Positions 17,243 through 26,372 of a stretch of DNA of 64,000 nt are shown piece after piece (the first letter of the stretch is position 1; each line of letters opens with the position of its first letter). The translations under genes were made by a program, and so were the position numbers. The stretch is taken from NCBI RefSeq assembly GCF_003332825.1, contig NZ_QIRF01000010.1:62001-126000 (forward strand), in the 5' to 3' direction. Source of the DNA: Dyella sp. C9 (GTDB lineage Bacteria; Pseudomonadota; Gammaproteobacteria; Xanthomonadales; Rhodanobacteraceae). Below the pieces are notes generated by a model, which searched no databases, was not told the origin of the DNA, and saw only the letters and a list, made by a program, of their open reading frames with translations.

Positions 17243-18973
17243 TCAGGAGAGCTTGATGACGAGCTTGCCCTTGTAGCTGCCCGGCTTGAGCGGTGTCTTC
17301 ACGCCGTTCACCAGCAGGGTCAGCGGCTGGCCTTGTGCACCACTCACCACTGCGCCCGGCGCGAGCGTCAACTCGTTGAGGTAGGAGGTCTTGTCGACGA
17401 CCCAGCGCGAAGTGCCGTCCAGCGAAAGCCGGGCGCCATGCGGGCCGGTGTTGCTGCCCAGCGCGTTGGCGACGCAGCCGATGTCGTGCAGTGTTTCGCG
17501 GGTGGGCGGCTTGCCCGAACAGGGCGACGTGGTCGACGTGCTGATGGCGCCTTCGACGGTGGCATCCTGCAGGGTGATGATCATGTCACCGACGTCGGTC
17601 ATGCCGTTGAGCAGGTCGCCATGCAGGTGCACGCGATGAAAATCGGCCACGATGTCGCCGCTGAAGGTGGGCGTGCCTGCAGGTGGTCCGGGCAGGGCGC
17701 CCGGGTGCTTGGCCATCTCGACCATGATCGGGTCATCGTTGTCCATGCCCTGCAGGATCACGCCATTGCCCGGATGGAGGCTCGCATCGTCCACCACGAT
17801 GTGGGTGCCGCGACCTTTCACCTCGATGAGCGTGGAGCCGGTGTTGAACACTGAACCCTTCTCGATGGTGAGCGTGCCGCCACCGGTACCCTGGTGCATC
17901 ATCACGCCGTAACGGCCCGAGTTGACCACCGAGCCATCGGTGAAGGTGCCTGAACCCGGTCCGCCGATGATCAGTCCGACATCGACCACCTTGAACGTGC
18001 AGTGGCTGAAATGGTCGTGCGCATGGCCATTGGCGTAGGCGCCGTAGCCGCTGTCGATGGTTTCGATCAGCGTGTCGGTGGCGTACATGTAGGTGGGGCC
18101 GTCGCCATCGGACGACAACGCACCCCAGCCCTGGGCACGGATATGGTCATGGTTGTAGTAGACCGTGCCGTGATCCATCAGGTTGGTGGCGCGCACATTG
18201 CCGGTGATGCCCAGGCCGTAGGGCACCTCGCGCATCTCGCCAGGGCGGATGGAGAACTTGTAGTCGGGCGGCAGCTGGCCGTTCTTTACTTCGACGAAGG
18301 AGTCGTTCACCGTGAGCGTGCTGTCGCCGCCGATGAAGAACGCGGTACGCACGGCGCCCTGCGTGGTGATCCTGGCCTTGTTGACGGTGACCTTGGCCTT
18401 GCCGGTGGTCATGATCGCAGCACCGTAGCCGGCGAAGTCGTTGCCACCGTTGCCGGTCATCTGGATAGTCGGCTGGTTGATGGTGTAGCGCGAATCGCCG
18501 GCGACGATGATGCCGTTGACGTTCTCTTCGCGCGAATCGATCGACACGTGATCGGCCTGCGTATCGGTGATGCGCGACTCCTTGCCTGTCATGGCCGATA
18601 CCGACCTTGCCGGCACCTTGGCGCCGCCGTCGATATACACCGCTGCCCGGTAGAGGTAGGGGTCCTTGCGGTCGCCAAAGGCCACCGGTATGTCCTCGGT
18701 GACGCTGAGCACCACGTGCCCGCGATAGGTGCCGGGGAGCATGGGCATGCCGACGCCGTCGACGGTCAGCGAGAGGCTGTGTCCGACGGGTGCCACCAGC
18801 GCTGCCTTGTCGCCAAGGGTGAGGCGGGCGAGGGTGGTGGTCTGTGCGATGGTCTGCGTCTTGCCCGCCGACACGGAAAGGCTCTCGCCAATGCTGGGGT
18901 CGGCCAGTGCGCTCAGGGACAAGGCCAGCACGCAGGCGGCACATAGGGCTTTCGGGCGATGAATACGGGGCAT
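17243..18973 (-). CDS. Secreted parallel beta-helix protein with duplicated end modules
   Basis: 576 residues from ATG 18973 (GAGAG 6 nt upstream; ATG 18985 is an alternative). A signal peptide (RPKALCAACVLALSLSALA) is followed by long runs of short beta-strand repeats rich in T, V, G, N and D, with stacked motifs such as GGNDFAGYGAAIMTTG and IIGGPGSGTFTDGSVV, as in right-handed beta-helices and autotransporter passengers. Residues about 47-92 and 530-576 resemble each other: ARLTLGDKAALV...LTVDGV...PGTYRGHVV and NELTLAPGAVV...LLVNGV...PGSYKGKLV. There is no autotransporter barrel. Function is unknown: surface binding or carbohydrate/ester cleavage are options. It sits between the aldehyde dehydrogenase and TonB receptor genes. 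Confidence 0.65.
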   Translation of the reverse strand: MPRIHRPKALCAACVLALSLSALADPSIGESLSVSAGKTQTIAQTTTLARLTLGDKAALVAPVGHSLSLTVDGVGMPMLPGTYRGHVVLSVTEDIPVAFGDRKDPYLYRAAVYIDGGAKVPARSVSAMTGKESRITDTQADHVSIDSREENVNGIIVAGDSRYTINQPTIQMTGNGGNDFAGYGAAIMTTGKAKVTVNKARITTQGAVRTAFFIGGDSTLTVNDSFVEVKNGQLPPDYKFSIRPGEMREVPYGLGITGNVRATNLMDHGTVYYNHDHIRAQGWGALSSDGDGPTYMYATDTLIETIDSGYGAYANGHAHDHFSHCTFKVVDVGLIIGGPGSGTFTDGSVVNSGRYGVMMHQGTGGGTLTIEKGSVFNTGSTLIEVKGRGTHIVVDDASLHPGNGVILQGMDNDDPIMVEMAKHPGALPGPPAGTPTFSGDIVADFHRVHLHGDLLNGMTDVGDMIITLQDATVEGAISTSTTSPCSGKPPTRETLHDIGCVANALGSNTGPHGARLSLDGTSRWVVDKTSYLNELTLAPGAVVSGAQGQPLTLLVNGVKTPLKPGSYKGKLVIKLS

Positions 18974-19066
18974 GGCATCTCTCATGGCTGTTGAATACCG
19001 ATACGAAAGCTGCAGCAGGACAAGACCGGCCATGCAACGCGGCCGGTCGCGACACCCGTCAGGTGC

Positions 19067-20434
19067 TCAGGCGCCGATCACCGACTTCATGTTGAGGAAC
19101 TCCAGCAGACCCGCGCTCGACAGCTCGCGGCCGTAGCCGGAGCGCTTCACACCACCGAACGGAAGGCGTGCGTCGGAGACCACCAGTGCATTGACCGCGG
19201 TGATGCCCGCATCGGCTTGCCGCACGTAGGCTTCCGCTTCGTGCTCGTCGCCGGTCCAGATGGCGCTGCCCAGGCCGAACGGCGTTTCGTTGCTGACGGC
19301 AATGGCCTCGTCCAGGCTGCGCACCTTGAACAACATCGCCACCGGACCGAAGAACTCCTCCTGGCGGATCGGCGCGTGTTCCGGGATGTCGGCCAGCACG
19401 GTGGCCGGGTAGAAATAGCCGGTGCCGTCAGGCAGCTCGCCACCCAGCAGCACACGGGCACCCTGGGCCTTCGCATGCTCGACCTGCGCGTGCAGGTCGT
19501 GGCGTGCACGCTCGCTGGACAAGGGGCCCAGCTGCACGCCTTCGGCCATCGGGTCGCCGACCCTGGCGGCCTGCATGGCGGCGACAAAGGCCGTCGCGAA
19601 GCGGTCGTACACCTTCTCGTGCACGATGAAGCGCTTGGCGCACACGCACGACTGGCCATTGTTGTTGAGTCGGGCGATGACAGCCTGGCCGGCGGCTTTC
19701 TCGATGTCGGCGCTGGGCATCACCACGAACGCGTCGCTGCCGCCCAGCTCCAGCACGCACTTTTTCAGCTGCAGGCCGGCGGCACTGGCCACCGCCTGGC
19801 CGGCGCGCTCGCTGCCGGTCAGCGTGACAGCCGCGACACGAGGATCCGCGATCACGCCAGCGATATCCTCGGTGCGCAGCAGCACCACCTGGCACACGCC
19901 GGCCGGCAAGCCCGCCTGGCGCATGATCCGCTCCAGCGCCAGCGCGCATTGCGGGGTATTGCCGGCGGGCTTCACCAGCCCAACGTTGCCGCCGAGCAGG
20001 GCCGGTGCAACGAAGCGCATGATCTGCAGGAACGGGAAGTTCCACGGCATCACTGCCAGTACCGCACCCAGCGGCAGCAGGCGCACCGATGCCTTGCCCT
20101 GGGGCATGGCCACCGGAGCGGTAGCCAGCAACGCCTCGCCGTGTTGCGCGTAGTGGCGGCAGATGCTGGCGCACTTTTCCACTTCGGCCAGCGCCTGCGG
20201 GAGGATCTTGCCCATCTCGGCCACCGCCAGCTCGGCCAGCGCGTGCTTCTCCGCCAGCATGCAGTCGGCTATGCGATCGAGCAGTTCGGCGCGATGGGCC
20301 ACGCTGGTGTGGCGCCACGAGGCGAAGGCCGATGCGGAAGTCGCCAGGGCCGCCTCGATGCCGCTGGCGGCGAGGCTGGCGAAACGGGCGCCGGGCGTGC
20401 CATCCACCGGGTTGATGCTGGCGTAGTGCGACAT
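19067..20434 (-). CDS. NAD(P)-dependent aldehyde dehydrogenase (succinate-semialdehyde dehydrogenase-like)
   Basis: 455 residues, the usual length for the shorter succinate-semialdehyde dehydrogenase group. Catalytic residues are present: nucleophile Cys263 in NNGQSCVCAKRF and general base Glu229 in VLELGGSDAF. The Rossmann loop LTGSERAGQAV and PWNFPFLQIMRFVAPALLGGN complete the family. It probably oxidises a semialdehyde made after ring cleavage to an acid; the exact substrate is inferred. It starts 6 bp after the quinol-monooxygenase-like gene stop, indicating a shared mRNA. Confidence 0.88.
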   Translation of the reverse strand: MSHYASINPVDGTPGARFASLAASGIEAALATSASAFASWRHTSVAHRAELLDRIADCMLAEKHALAELAVAEMGKILPQALAEVEKCASICRHYAQHGEALLATAPVAMPQGKASVRLLPLGAVLAVMPWNFPFLQIMRFVAPALLGGNVGLVKPAGNTPQCALALERIMRQAGLPAGVCQVVLLRTEDIAGVIADPRVAAVTLTGSERAGQAVASAAGLQLKKCVLELGGSDAFVVMPSADIEKAAGQAVIARLNNNGQSCVCAKRFIVHEKVYDRFATAFVAAMQAARVGDPMAEGVQLGPLSSERARHDLHAQVEHAKAQGARVLLGGELPDGTGYFYPATVLADIPEHAPIRQEEFFGPVAMLFKVRSLDEAIAVSNETPFGLGSAIWTGDEHEAEAYVRQADAGITAVNALVVSDARLPFGGVKRSGYGRELSSAGLLEFLNMKSVIGA

Positions 20435-20440
20435 GGCGGC

Positions 20441-20740
20441 TTAGCCGATGACGTCGACGTTGGCGAGTACCTTCACGCCGATCGGTTCGGCCAGGTAGTC
20501 GGGGATCTTCGCCCGGTACGCCTTGTAGTGTGCGCTGGCGCGGTGTGCCTCCAGCGCCGACTGGTCGGTGTAGACCTCGAACAGGTGGAAGTTCACCGGT
20601 CCTTCGGCGATACGGTACAGGTCATAGCGCAGGTTGCCCGGCTCGTCGCGGGTGGGAGCGATCATGCCGCGCAGCTCGGCCTCGGCGTCCGCCTCATGGC
20701 CGGGTTTGGGATAGAAGCTGGCGAATACGACGACAGTCAT
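20441..20740 (-). CDS. Antibiotic-biosynthesis-monooxygenase-domain protein (putative quinol monooxygenase)
   Basis: 99 residues, the full length of a single ABM domain (dimeric alpha+beta barrel). Typical family features are the opening VVVFASFYPKPGHEADAE, the central EPGNLRYDLYR with FHLFEVYTDQSALEAHRAS and the end LAEPIGVKVLANVDV. Members such as YgiN oxidise quinols without a cofactor or scavenge reactive aromatic intermediates. It lies tightly between the aldehyde dehydrogenase and the epimerase-like gene in the catabolic operon, which fits a role with hydroquinone-like intermediates (inference). Confidence 0.8.
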   Translation of the reverse strand: MTVVVFASFYPKPGHEADAEAELRGMIAPTRDEPGNLRYDLYRIAEGPVNFHLFEVYTDQSALEAHRASAHYKAYRAKIPDYLAEPIGVKVLANVDVIG

Positions 20741-20773
20741 GCGTGGTTCCTCAATGGATGCGTGGGTAAAGGC

Positions 20774-21745
20774 TCAGGTGGGACCCAGTTGCGCCAGTAC
20801 GTTGCGTACCAGCGTCACGGCGTCGCCATCGTGCTGAAAGCCGAGCCGGTCGGCGGTTTCGGCAAGCAGGGGTGGGTAGCGGCCGAACTGCGCTTCGAGC
20901 GCCTCGTTCGGTGCATAGGAGACGAGCTCGCGAACGTGGTCGCCGAGCACGTCGGCCAGTGCATCGACCAGCGCGTCCGCGCGCAGGCACAGGGCCGGAA
21001 GATTCCAGGCGCGCCATGCCGGCAGCGTGTCGGGCGAAAGACTGGCTGCGTGGATCAGGTTGCGCACCACGCAGGACACCGACATCACCCAGCTGGTGGA
21101 ATGCGCGGCCACCGGCAGGGTGAAGCGCTCGCCGGCGCGCAGTGCACTGAACACGTCGCTGAGGTAAGCCGACAGCAGTCCGTTCGGCTGGCGCGGTCGC
21201 GCGAGCACGCCGGGCAGGCGTACCGCGCGGCCATCCAGCCAGCCGCGACGGCTGAAGTCGCTGAGCGTGGCTTCCATCATCAGCTTCTGCGTGCCGTAGC
21301 TCATGGTCGGATGGGTTGGCGTGCGGTCGTCGACCGGCGAGCGCGGCAGAGGCACGCCATACACGCCGATGGTGCTGGTGTAGACCACCACCGGCGGTCG
21401 CGGCTGCTCGCGCAAGGCCTCGAACAGCGCCTGCGTGGCCTGCACGTTCACGGCGTGCCCCAGCGCATAGTCGCGCTCGGCTGCCCCGCCCGGCACCGCA
21501 GCCAGATGGAAAACCACATCGACGCCCGGTTGCAGTGCGCGATCGCGCACGGCGGCGTCACCCATGCTGCCTTCGACGAAACGCAGGCGCGGGTCATCGG
21601 CAAGCTCGCCGCGTACCTGGTCGAGGGCGGTGATCGTGCCGATGGCGCGTTCGCCAAGGTGGCCCTGCGCAAGCAGGGCACGCACCAGCCGCTGACCGAC
21701 AAAGCCGCCGGCACCGGTCACCAGGATGTGCAATGGCTCAGTCAT
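20774..21745 (-). CDS. NAD-dependent epimerase/dehydratase, D-erythronate-dehydrogenase-like
   Basis: 323 residues. The extended-SDR cofactor loop VTGAGGFVGQRLVRALL is at residues 9-25, DVVFHLAAVPGGAAE follows, and the active site is STIGVYG then SYGTQK (Tyr and Lys). The combination VPGGAAE with SYGTQK resembles D-erythronate dehydrogenase (DenD/OtnD-type) more than sugar-nucleotide epimerases. In this setting a role in oxidising a hydroxy-acid fragment is possible but inferred. The start overlaps the preceding FAH-family gene by 8 bp, indicating translational coupling. Confidence 0.75.
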   Translation of the reverse strand: MTEPLHILVTGAGGFVGQRLVRALLAQGHLGERAIGTITALDQVRGELADDPRLRFVEGSMGDAAVRDRALQPGVDVVFHLAAVPGGAAERDYALGHAVNVQATQALFEALREQPRPPVVVYTSTIGVYGVPLPRSPVDDRTPTHPTMSYGTQKLMMEATLSDFSRRGWLDGRAVRLPGVLARPRQPNGLLSAYLSDVFSALRAGERFTLPVAAHSTSWVMSVSCVVRNLIHAASLSPDTLPAWRAWNLPALCLRADALVDALADVLGDHVRELVSYAPNEALEAQFGRYPPLLAETADRLGFQHDGDAVTLVRNVLAQLGPT

Positions 21746-22718
21746 CGACGGGCTTCACCAGGCGGTTGCGCAGCGTGCCGATGCCGTCGATGCTGAATTC
21801 GAACAGGTCGCCGTCGCTGAGGTAACTGTCGCGCTCCAGACCGCTGCCACCCGTCACCGTACCGGCACTGATGAATTCGCCGGCATGCAGGGTTTCGTCG
21901 CGGGAGACGAAGGCAATCATCTCCTCGAAGGTGAATACCCCGTCCTCCATGGTGGTGTCGGTACGCAGCTCGCCGTTGACGCGTGCGGTCATGCGGCGGG
22001 AGCGGATGTCCGGCAGTTCGTCGCGCGTGACGATCCACGGGCCGATCACGTTGCCGGTATCGAAATCCTTGCCCTTGGCCGGGCCAAGGTGCCCCTGCAT
22101 CTCCACTACCTGCTCGTCGCGGGCGGAGATGTCGTTGAAGATGGTGTAGCCGAAGATGTGCTCGTGGGCGCGTTCGGGCTTGATGTTGACGCCCCGGCGG
22201 ACGAGGAAGAAACCGCATTCGAGCTCGTAGTCCATGTAATGGGCGAAACTCGGCCAGCGGATGTCGGTGTCGGTGCCGATCACGCTGTAACGGTTGGTCT
22301 TGAAGTAGATCGGTCGCTGGCGGTTGATCGCCGGCACGTCAGCATGCTCGGGCAGGTTCGGTGGCGGCAGCCCCTTGAGGCGGGCCAGCAGGCGCTGCAC
22401 GCCGACCGGCGCATGGCGCAGGTGCCCGTCGAAGTTGGTGAAGCCACGCATCTGCCGTGGCACCGGCACCGGCGAAAGCAGTTTCACCGCAGCGAGGTCC
22501 TGGCTGAGGTCCTGTTCGTCGCGTCGGCGGGCGAACACGCTGTGGGCCAGATCGAGGGCGGCCGTGTCGCCGTCGATCAGGTCTAGCATGGAGGCGAAAG
22601 CCGCCGACGGCGTGCCGGCACGCTCTGCGGCCGCGGCCAGGTCGAACATCTGGCTGTCTTCGGCGTGAACGATGCCGATCCGGGGGGCGCCCTGATGCAG
22701 GTAAGTCGCAAGTTTCAT
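21738..22718 (-). CDS. Fumarylacetoacetate hydrolase-family protein (1)
   Basis: 326 residues, N-terminal cap (to about 90) plus FAH C-terminal domain. Metal ligands of the family are visible: Glu165 and Glu167 in MDYELECGFFLVRRG and Asp218 in GKDFDTGNVIGPW. ARDEQVVEMQGHLGPAKGK and SAGTVTGGSGLERDSYL match the longer FAH group that hydrolyses or decarboxylates 2-oxo acids from ring cleavage, such as fumarylpyruvate or acylpyruvates. It overlaps the erythronate-dehydrogenase-like gene and follows the MFS gene by about 27 bp. Confidence 0.82.
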   Translation of the reverse strand: MKLATYLHQGAPRIGIVHAEDSQMFDLAAAAERAGTPSAAFASMLDLIDGDTAALDLAHSVFARRRDEQDLSQDLAAVKLLSPVPVPRQMRGFTNFDGHLRHAPVGVQRLLARLKGLPPPNLPEHADVPAINRQRPIYFKTNRYSVIGTDTDIRWPSFAHYMDYELECGFFLVRRGVNIKPERAHEHIFGYTIFNDISARDEQVVEMQGHLGPAKGKDFDTGNVIGPWIVTRDELPDIRSRRMTARVNGELRTDTTMEDGVFTFEEMIAFVSRDETLHAGEFISAGTVTGGSGLERDSYLSDGDLFEFSIDGIGTLRNRLVKPVDD

Positions 22719-22745
22719 GAGGATTTTCTGGGTGCGCGTTGGGTG

Positions 22746-23999
22746 TCAGTGCGAGCCCTGGGCCGAGGGCAGGCCGGCGGCGTCGCCGTTCCGTAGTGCT
22801 CCGGTGAGGCTGCCGATGCACAGCAGCAGGACACCGACGATCAGTGCACCGACGCCGAACAGCGCCGTGGTATGCAGCACGTCGCCGCCGAGTCCGCCCT
22901 GCACGTGGCCAAACAGGAAGCCGCAGATGGGTTGCGAGATGAAGAAGCTGCTCATGTAGGTGCCGGTGCCTTTGCCGCGCAGCGAGTAAGGCAGCAGGCC
23001 GAGCATCCAGGTCATCAGGCCCGACAGCATGAAGCCGCAGCCGAACTCGTGGAGCACCATGCTGAGCGTCAGCGTGGTGAGGTCGCCGGCATGTGCCATC
23101 AACAGCAGGCCGCAACCGGCAAGCTCGAAGGCCAGGATCACCAGCCACGGCGTGCCGACGCGCCGCTTGCGCAGCAGGTTGAACACGAAGGCTCCCACGG
23201 GCATGGCCAGGCTGCCGATGGCGCCGATCATGCCGGCGGTACGCGGCTCGGTGAAACCATGCGCCGCGGCGATCACGCCAAGCTGGATCTGCGGTGTCAT
23301 GAAGGTGATGCCACCAGCCACGGTCACCACGCCGACCGCGAGCAGCGCACCCAGGCTGAAACGGCTGTCGCCGTTTTCCTCGGCCCGCTGCGTGGGCGCC
23401 CGGCGTTCCGGTTCCCAGGTAAAGGCCAGCACCGCGAACAGGAACAGCAGTGCGGAGAAATACACCGCATAAGGGAGGCGCCAGCTGGTCTGGGCCAGTA
23501 TGCCGCCGAGCGCGAAGAACACCGTGGCCGACAGCGAGGCAATCGCCGTGTTCAGCGCGAGATAGCGCTCGCGGTCGCGGCCCTGGAATAGGTCGCCGAG
23601 CATGGTGATCGACGCGGTCATGAGCACCGTCTCCGCGATGCCCACGCACAGGCGGCTGGCGACGATCTGCGGCAGCGTGGCGAGGTAGAGCGGCGCGGTG
23701 CCGGCCACCACATAAAGCACGAGGCTGGCAATCAGGGCGCGACGGCGGCCGAAGCGGTCGACGATGGCGCCGGCGAATGGGGACAGCAGGGCCACGCACA
23801 GCGCCGGAAAAGTCAGCGCATTGGTGACCCAGGCCAGCGTGTGCGGGTCGTCGCCGAAATGGTGGGCCATCGCCGGCACCGACGGTGCCAGCAACACCAC
23901 GGCCATGGTCGAAAGCAGGCCGATCGCCACCAGCAGCACGCCCTGCAGCGGGCCGGGCTGGCGGACCTTCGAGGATGCGGCGTGAATGCTGGCTGTCAT
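22746..23999 (-). CDS. MFS transporter
   Basis: 417 residues with twelve hydrophobic helices in two halves. The loop 2-3 signature of major facilitator proteins is GAIVDRFGRRRAL, and helix 5 carries the ETVLMTASITMLGDLFQG stretch typical of drug/aromatic proton antiporters. Two histidine/proline-rich loops flank the central cytoplasmic region (RRAPTQRAEENGDSRF). It could import the aromatic substrate across the inner membrane or export toxic intermediates. Its position between the two FAH-family genes supports a role in the same pathway (inference). Confidence 0.85.
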   Translation of the reverse strand: MTASIHAASSKVRQPGPLQGVLLVAIGLLSTMAVVLLAPSVPAMAHHFGDDPHTLAWVTNALTFPALCVALLSPFAGAIVDRFGRRRALIASLVLYVVAGTAPLYLATLPQIVASRLCVGIAETVLMTASITMLGDLFQGRDRERYLALNTAIASLSATVFFALGGILAQTSWRLPYAVYFSALLFLFAVLAFTWEPERRAPTQRAEENGDSRFSLGALLAVGVVTVAGGITFMTPQIQLGVIAAAHGFTEPRTAGMIGAIGSLAMPVGAFVFNLLRKRRVGTPWLVILAFELAGCGLLLMAHAGDLTTLTLSMVLHEFGCGFMLSGLMTWMLGLLPYSLRGKGTGTYMSSFFISQPICGFLFGHVQGGLGGDVLHTTALFGVGALIVGVLLLCIGSLTGALRNGDAAGLPSAQGSH

Positions 24000-24059
24000 G
24001 TCGCTCTTGGCTGGCGGGAAGGGAGGTGGCTGCGGGTGCTTGCGCGTGGGTGCCGCGGG

Positions 24060-25094
24060 CTAGCTTTCGGCGATGCAGCGATTGCGCTGCACGCCGAGGC
24101 CGGTGATGGTGCTTTCCATCACGTCGCCCGCGCGCAGCAGGCGCCCGTGATGGATGCCGTTGCCGGCCGGCGAGCCGGTGGCGATCAGATCGCCGGGCTG
24201 CAGCTGCACGTGCGCGGAAATGAATTCGATCAGGCGTGCGACGTCGAAGATCATGTCGGCGGTGGACTCGTCCTGCATCACCTGACCATTGAGACGCAGG
24301 GTGATCTGCAGGTCCTGCGGGTTGCCCACGAAGGCGGCAGGCACCAGGTAGGGGCCCTGTGGCAGAAAGGTCGGCGTGCTCTTGCTCGCCATCCAGTCCA
24401 TGCCCATCTGCGGGATGTCCGGGCGGTTGACCAGTTCGCGGCTGGTGATGTCGTTCACCACCATGTAGCCAGCGACATGGTCCAGCGCCTGGGCCCGGCG
24501 CACGCGCCGCGTCGGCTTGCCGATCACCACGCCAAGCTCCAGCTCCCAGTCGGGCTTCACCACGTCGTGCGGCAGCACCACGTTGTCGTACGGGCCGACG
24601 ATGCTGCTGCGCGATTTGAAGAACACGAACGGCTTACCGTGCGCGGCGCGCTCGTCCATCATCCGGATGCCATGCGCGCGCAGCTCGTCGCGGCTCATGT
24701 GTTCGGTGCCGGGCTCGCCACCGCCGGCGAGGATGATGTCGATCACATGCTTCTTGTAGTTCGCGCCCGAGCAGTAGATCGTGCCCGGATCGGGCAGCGG
24801 CGCATGCACGCCCAGCGCCGTGACCGGCACCCACGGCAGGTTCTCGTCCACGCCGGTGGCGCCCGGCGACGGCGCGATGGCGTCGCCCACCGCGGCGAGC
24901 GCGGCGTCCCAGTCCTGCAGCAGTTCGAACAAAGTCGCGCTGGCGGGCAGGCGATGGCCATGGCGACGCCAGCGCGGCTCCAGTGCATGGACGGATACCA
25001 CGCGCTCGTCGACCACTACGCCCACGAAGGGCTGGGCGCCGGCGATGGAGAAACGTCCGAAGGAGAAACGCGAAGGCAGGGAGGCTGAAGGCAT
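24060..25094 (-). CDS. Fumarylacetoacetate hydrolase-family protein (2)
   Basis: 344 residues from the ATG at 25094; upstream in-frame residues were excluded because they are unlike the family. Metal ligands are Glu184 and Glu186 in PDWELELGVVIG and Asp233 in GMDWMASKST. YCSGANYKKHVID and GDLIATGSPAGNG are hallmarks of the 2-hydroxyhepta-2,4-diene-1,7-dioate isomerase / ureidoglycolate lyase / FAH group. Two different FAH-family proteins in one operon suggest consecutive isomerisation/decarboxylation and hydrolysis of a ring-cleavage product. The start has only a weak ribosome site. Confidence 0.82.
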   Translation of the reverse strand: MPSASLPSRFSFGRFSIAGAQPFVGVVVDERVVSVHALEPRWRRHGHRLPASATLFELLQDWDAALAAVGDAIAPSPGATGVDENLPWVPVTALGVHAPLPDPGTIYCSGANYKKHVIDIILAGGGEPGTEHMSRDELRAHGIRMMDERAAHGKPFVFFKSRSSIVGPYDNVVLPHDVVKPDWELELGVVIGKPTRRVRRAQALDHVAGYMVVNDITSRELVNRPDIPQMGMDWMASKSTPTFLPQGPYLVPAAFVGNPQDLQITLRLNGQVMQDESTADMIFDVARLIEFISAHVQLQPGDLIATGSPAGNGIHHGRLLRAGDVMESTITGLGVQRNRCIAES

Positions 25095-25244
25095 CGGTGG
25101 TCTGCTGTCACAAGCGGAAAAGTGGCGGCTCTGGCAGCGCCTGAATCGAGTATGCGCAGCCGTGGCCGGAGTCGGGAAATGGATTGTCGGAATGCGGGCT
25201 ATTGGCGTTGCCGATGGCTGCACTGCAACGCGCGCAGCGCATCG

Positions 25245-26348
25245 TCAGGCGTCCTGGTGCAGGCCCAGCAGGCGTGCCGCGTTGCCGCCGAGGATCTGCC
25301 GACGCCGGTCGGCATCGAGCCCGGGCACCTCGTCCAGCATCGCGTGGATGTCATAGGCACCCATGTCGAACGGATAGTCGGTGCCCACCACCAGCTGCGA
25401 CGCGCCATAGCGCGCGATCAGGCCACGCAGCACCGAAGGGTCGGCCACCAGGGTGTCGAACCAGATCTGGCGCAGGTAGCTGCTGGGTGCGCGCGAGGCC
25501 TGACCCGCCTCGGGACGTACGCGGTACCCGTGGTCCGAGCGGCCGGGGTAGGACGGCAGGTAGCCGCCGCCGTGTGCGCCCAGGAGTTTCAGGCGCGGGT
25601 GCCGGTCAAGCACGCCGCTGAAGATGAGGTGGGACAGCGCGATGGTCGTTTCCAGCGGCTGTCCGATGATGTTGGAGAGGTACCACGGCTCCAGCCGTGA
25701 GCCCAGCGTGGTGCCGAACGGATGGATGAAGACCACGCAGTCCAGCGATTCGGCGCGTGCCCAGAACGGTGCGAAACGCGGGTCGCTGAGTTCCACGCCG
25801 GCCACGGCGCTGGAGATCTGCACGCCGCGAAAACCCAGTTCGCGCACCGCGTGATCGAGCTGGGCAGCGGCCAGCTCCGGATGCTGCAGGGCGACATTGG
25901 CGAAGCCGAGCATGCGCGAGGGATAGGCGGCGCACAGTGCGGCGATGCCCTCGTTCTGCACGCTGACTATGCGCCTGGCCAGTTCGGGATCGGCCCAGTA
26001 GTAATTCTGGCTGGGCGATGGGCCGATCACCTGCACGTCCACGCCCATGGCGTCCATGTCGGCCAGCCGCACGGACGGGTTGGTCATGCGCGGGAACGCC
26101 TGCGGCAACATCACCGTGCGGTTGTGTTCCCCCGAGACACGGCCCTGGCCTGCGGCGAAGGCGGCCATTTCCTGCTGTTTGCCGGGATGGTCGGTGACCA
26201 GGTCCTCCACTGCCGGCACGAAGGCGTGGCAGTGCACGTCGATGGTGGTGAGCGATGGATCGCGCCGGGCCACCGCGGTGCGGGCAAGCTCAGGGGCCGC
26301 GCATCCGTCCGCGCAGCCGTTGCCGCAGGTATGCAGTTGTATCGTCAT
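25245..26348 (-). CDS. Metal-dependent amidohydrolase, ACMSD / 5-carboxyvanillate decarboxylase-like
   Basis: 367 residues from ATG 26348 with GGGGAGGGG upstream. The TIM-barrel amidohydrolase metal motif TIDVHCHAF gives His39 and His41. Further ligands are in VFIHPFGT, LGAHGGGYLPSYPGR and VVGTDYPFDMG. This arrangement is that of the ACMSD superfamily (aminocarboxymuconate semialdehyde decarboxylase, LigW, gamma-resorcylate decarboxylase), which removes carboxyl groups from aromatic acids or cleaves C-C bonds. The N-terminal extension has four cysteines in CGNGCADGC, a possible extra metal site. It is likely a decarboxylation or hydrolysis step of the pathway. Confidence 0.8.
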   Translation of the reverse strand: MTIQLHTCGNGCADGCAAPELARTAVARRDPSLTTIDVHCHAFVPAVEDLVTDHPGKQQEMAAFAAGQGRVSGEHNRTVMLPQAFPRMTNPSVRLADMDAMGVDVQVIGPSPSQNYYWADPELARRIVSVQNEGIAALCAAYPSRMLGFANVALQHPELAAAQLDHAVRELGFRGVQISSAVAGVELSDPRFAPFWARAESLDCVVFIHPFGTTLGSRLEPWYLSNIIGQPLETTIALSHLIFSGVLDRHPRLKLLGAHGGGYLPSYPGRSDHGYRVRPEAGQASRAPSSYLRQIWFDTLVADPSVLRGLIARYGASQLVVGTDYPFDMGAYDIHAMLDEVPGLDADRRRQILGGNAARLLGLHQDA

Positions 26349-26372
26349 GTTGCCCCTCCCCAAGAGCGTGAT

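Noticed and set aside
19217..21796. 859-codon plus-strand frame opposite aldehyde dehydrogenase, ABM and epimerase-like genes
   Set aside because: Shadow frame; the three minus-strand genes have complete family motifs.
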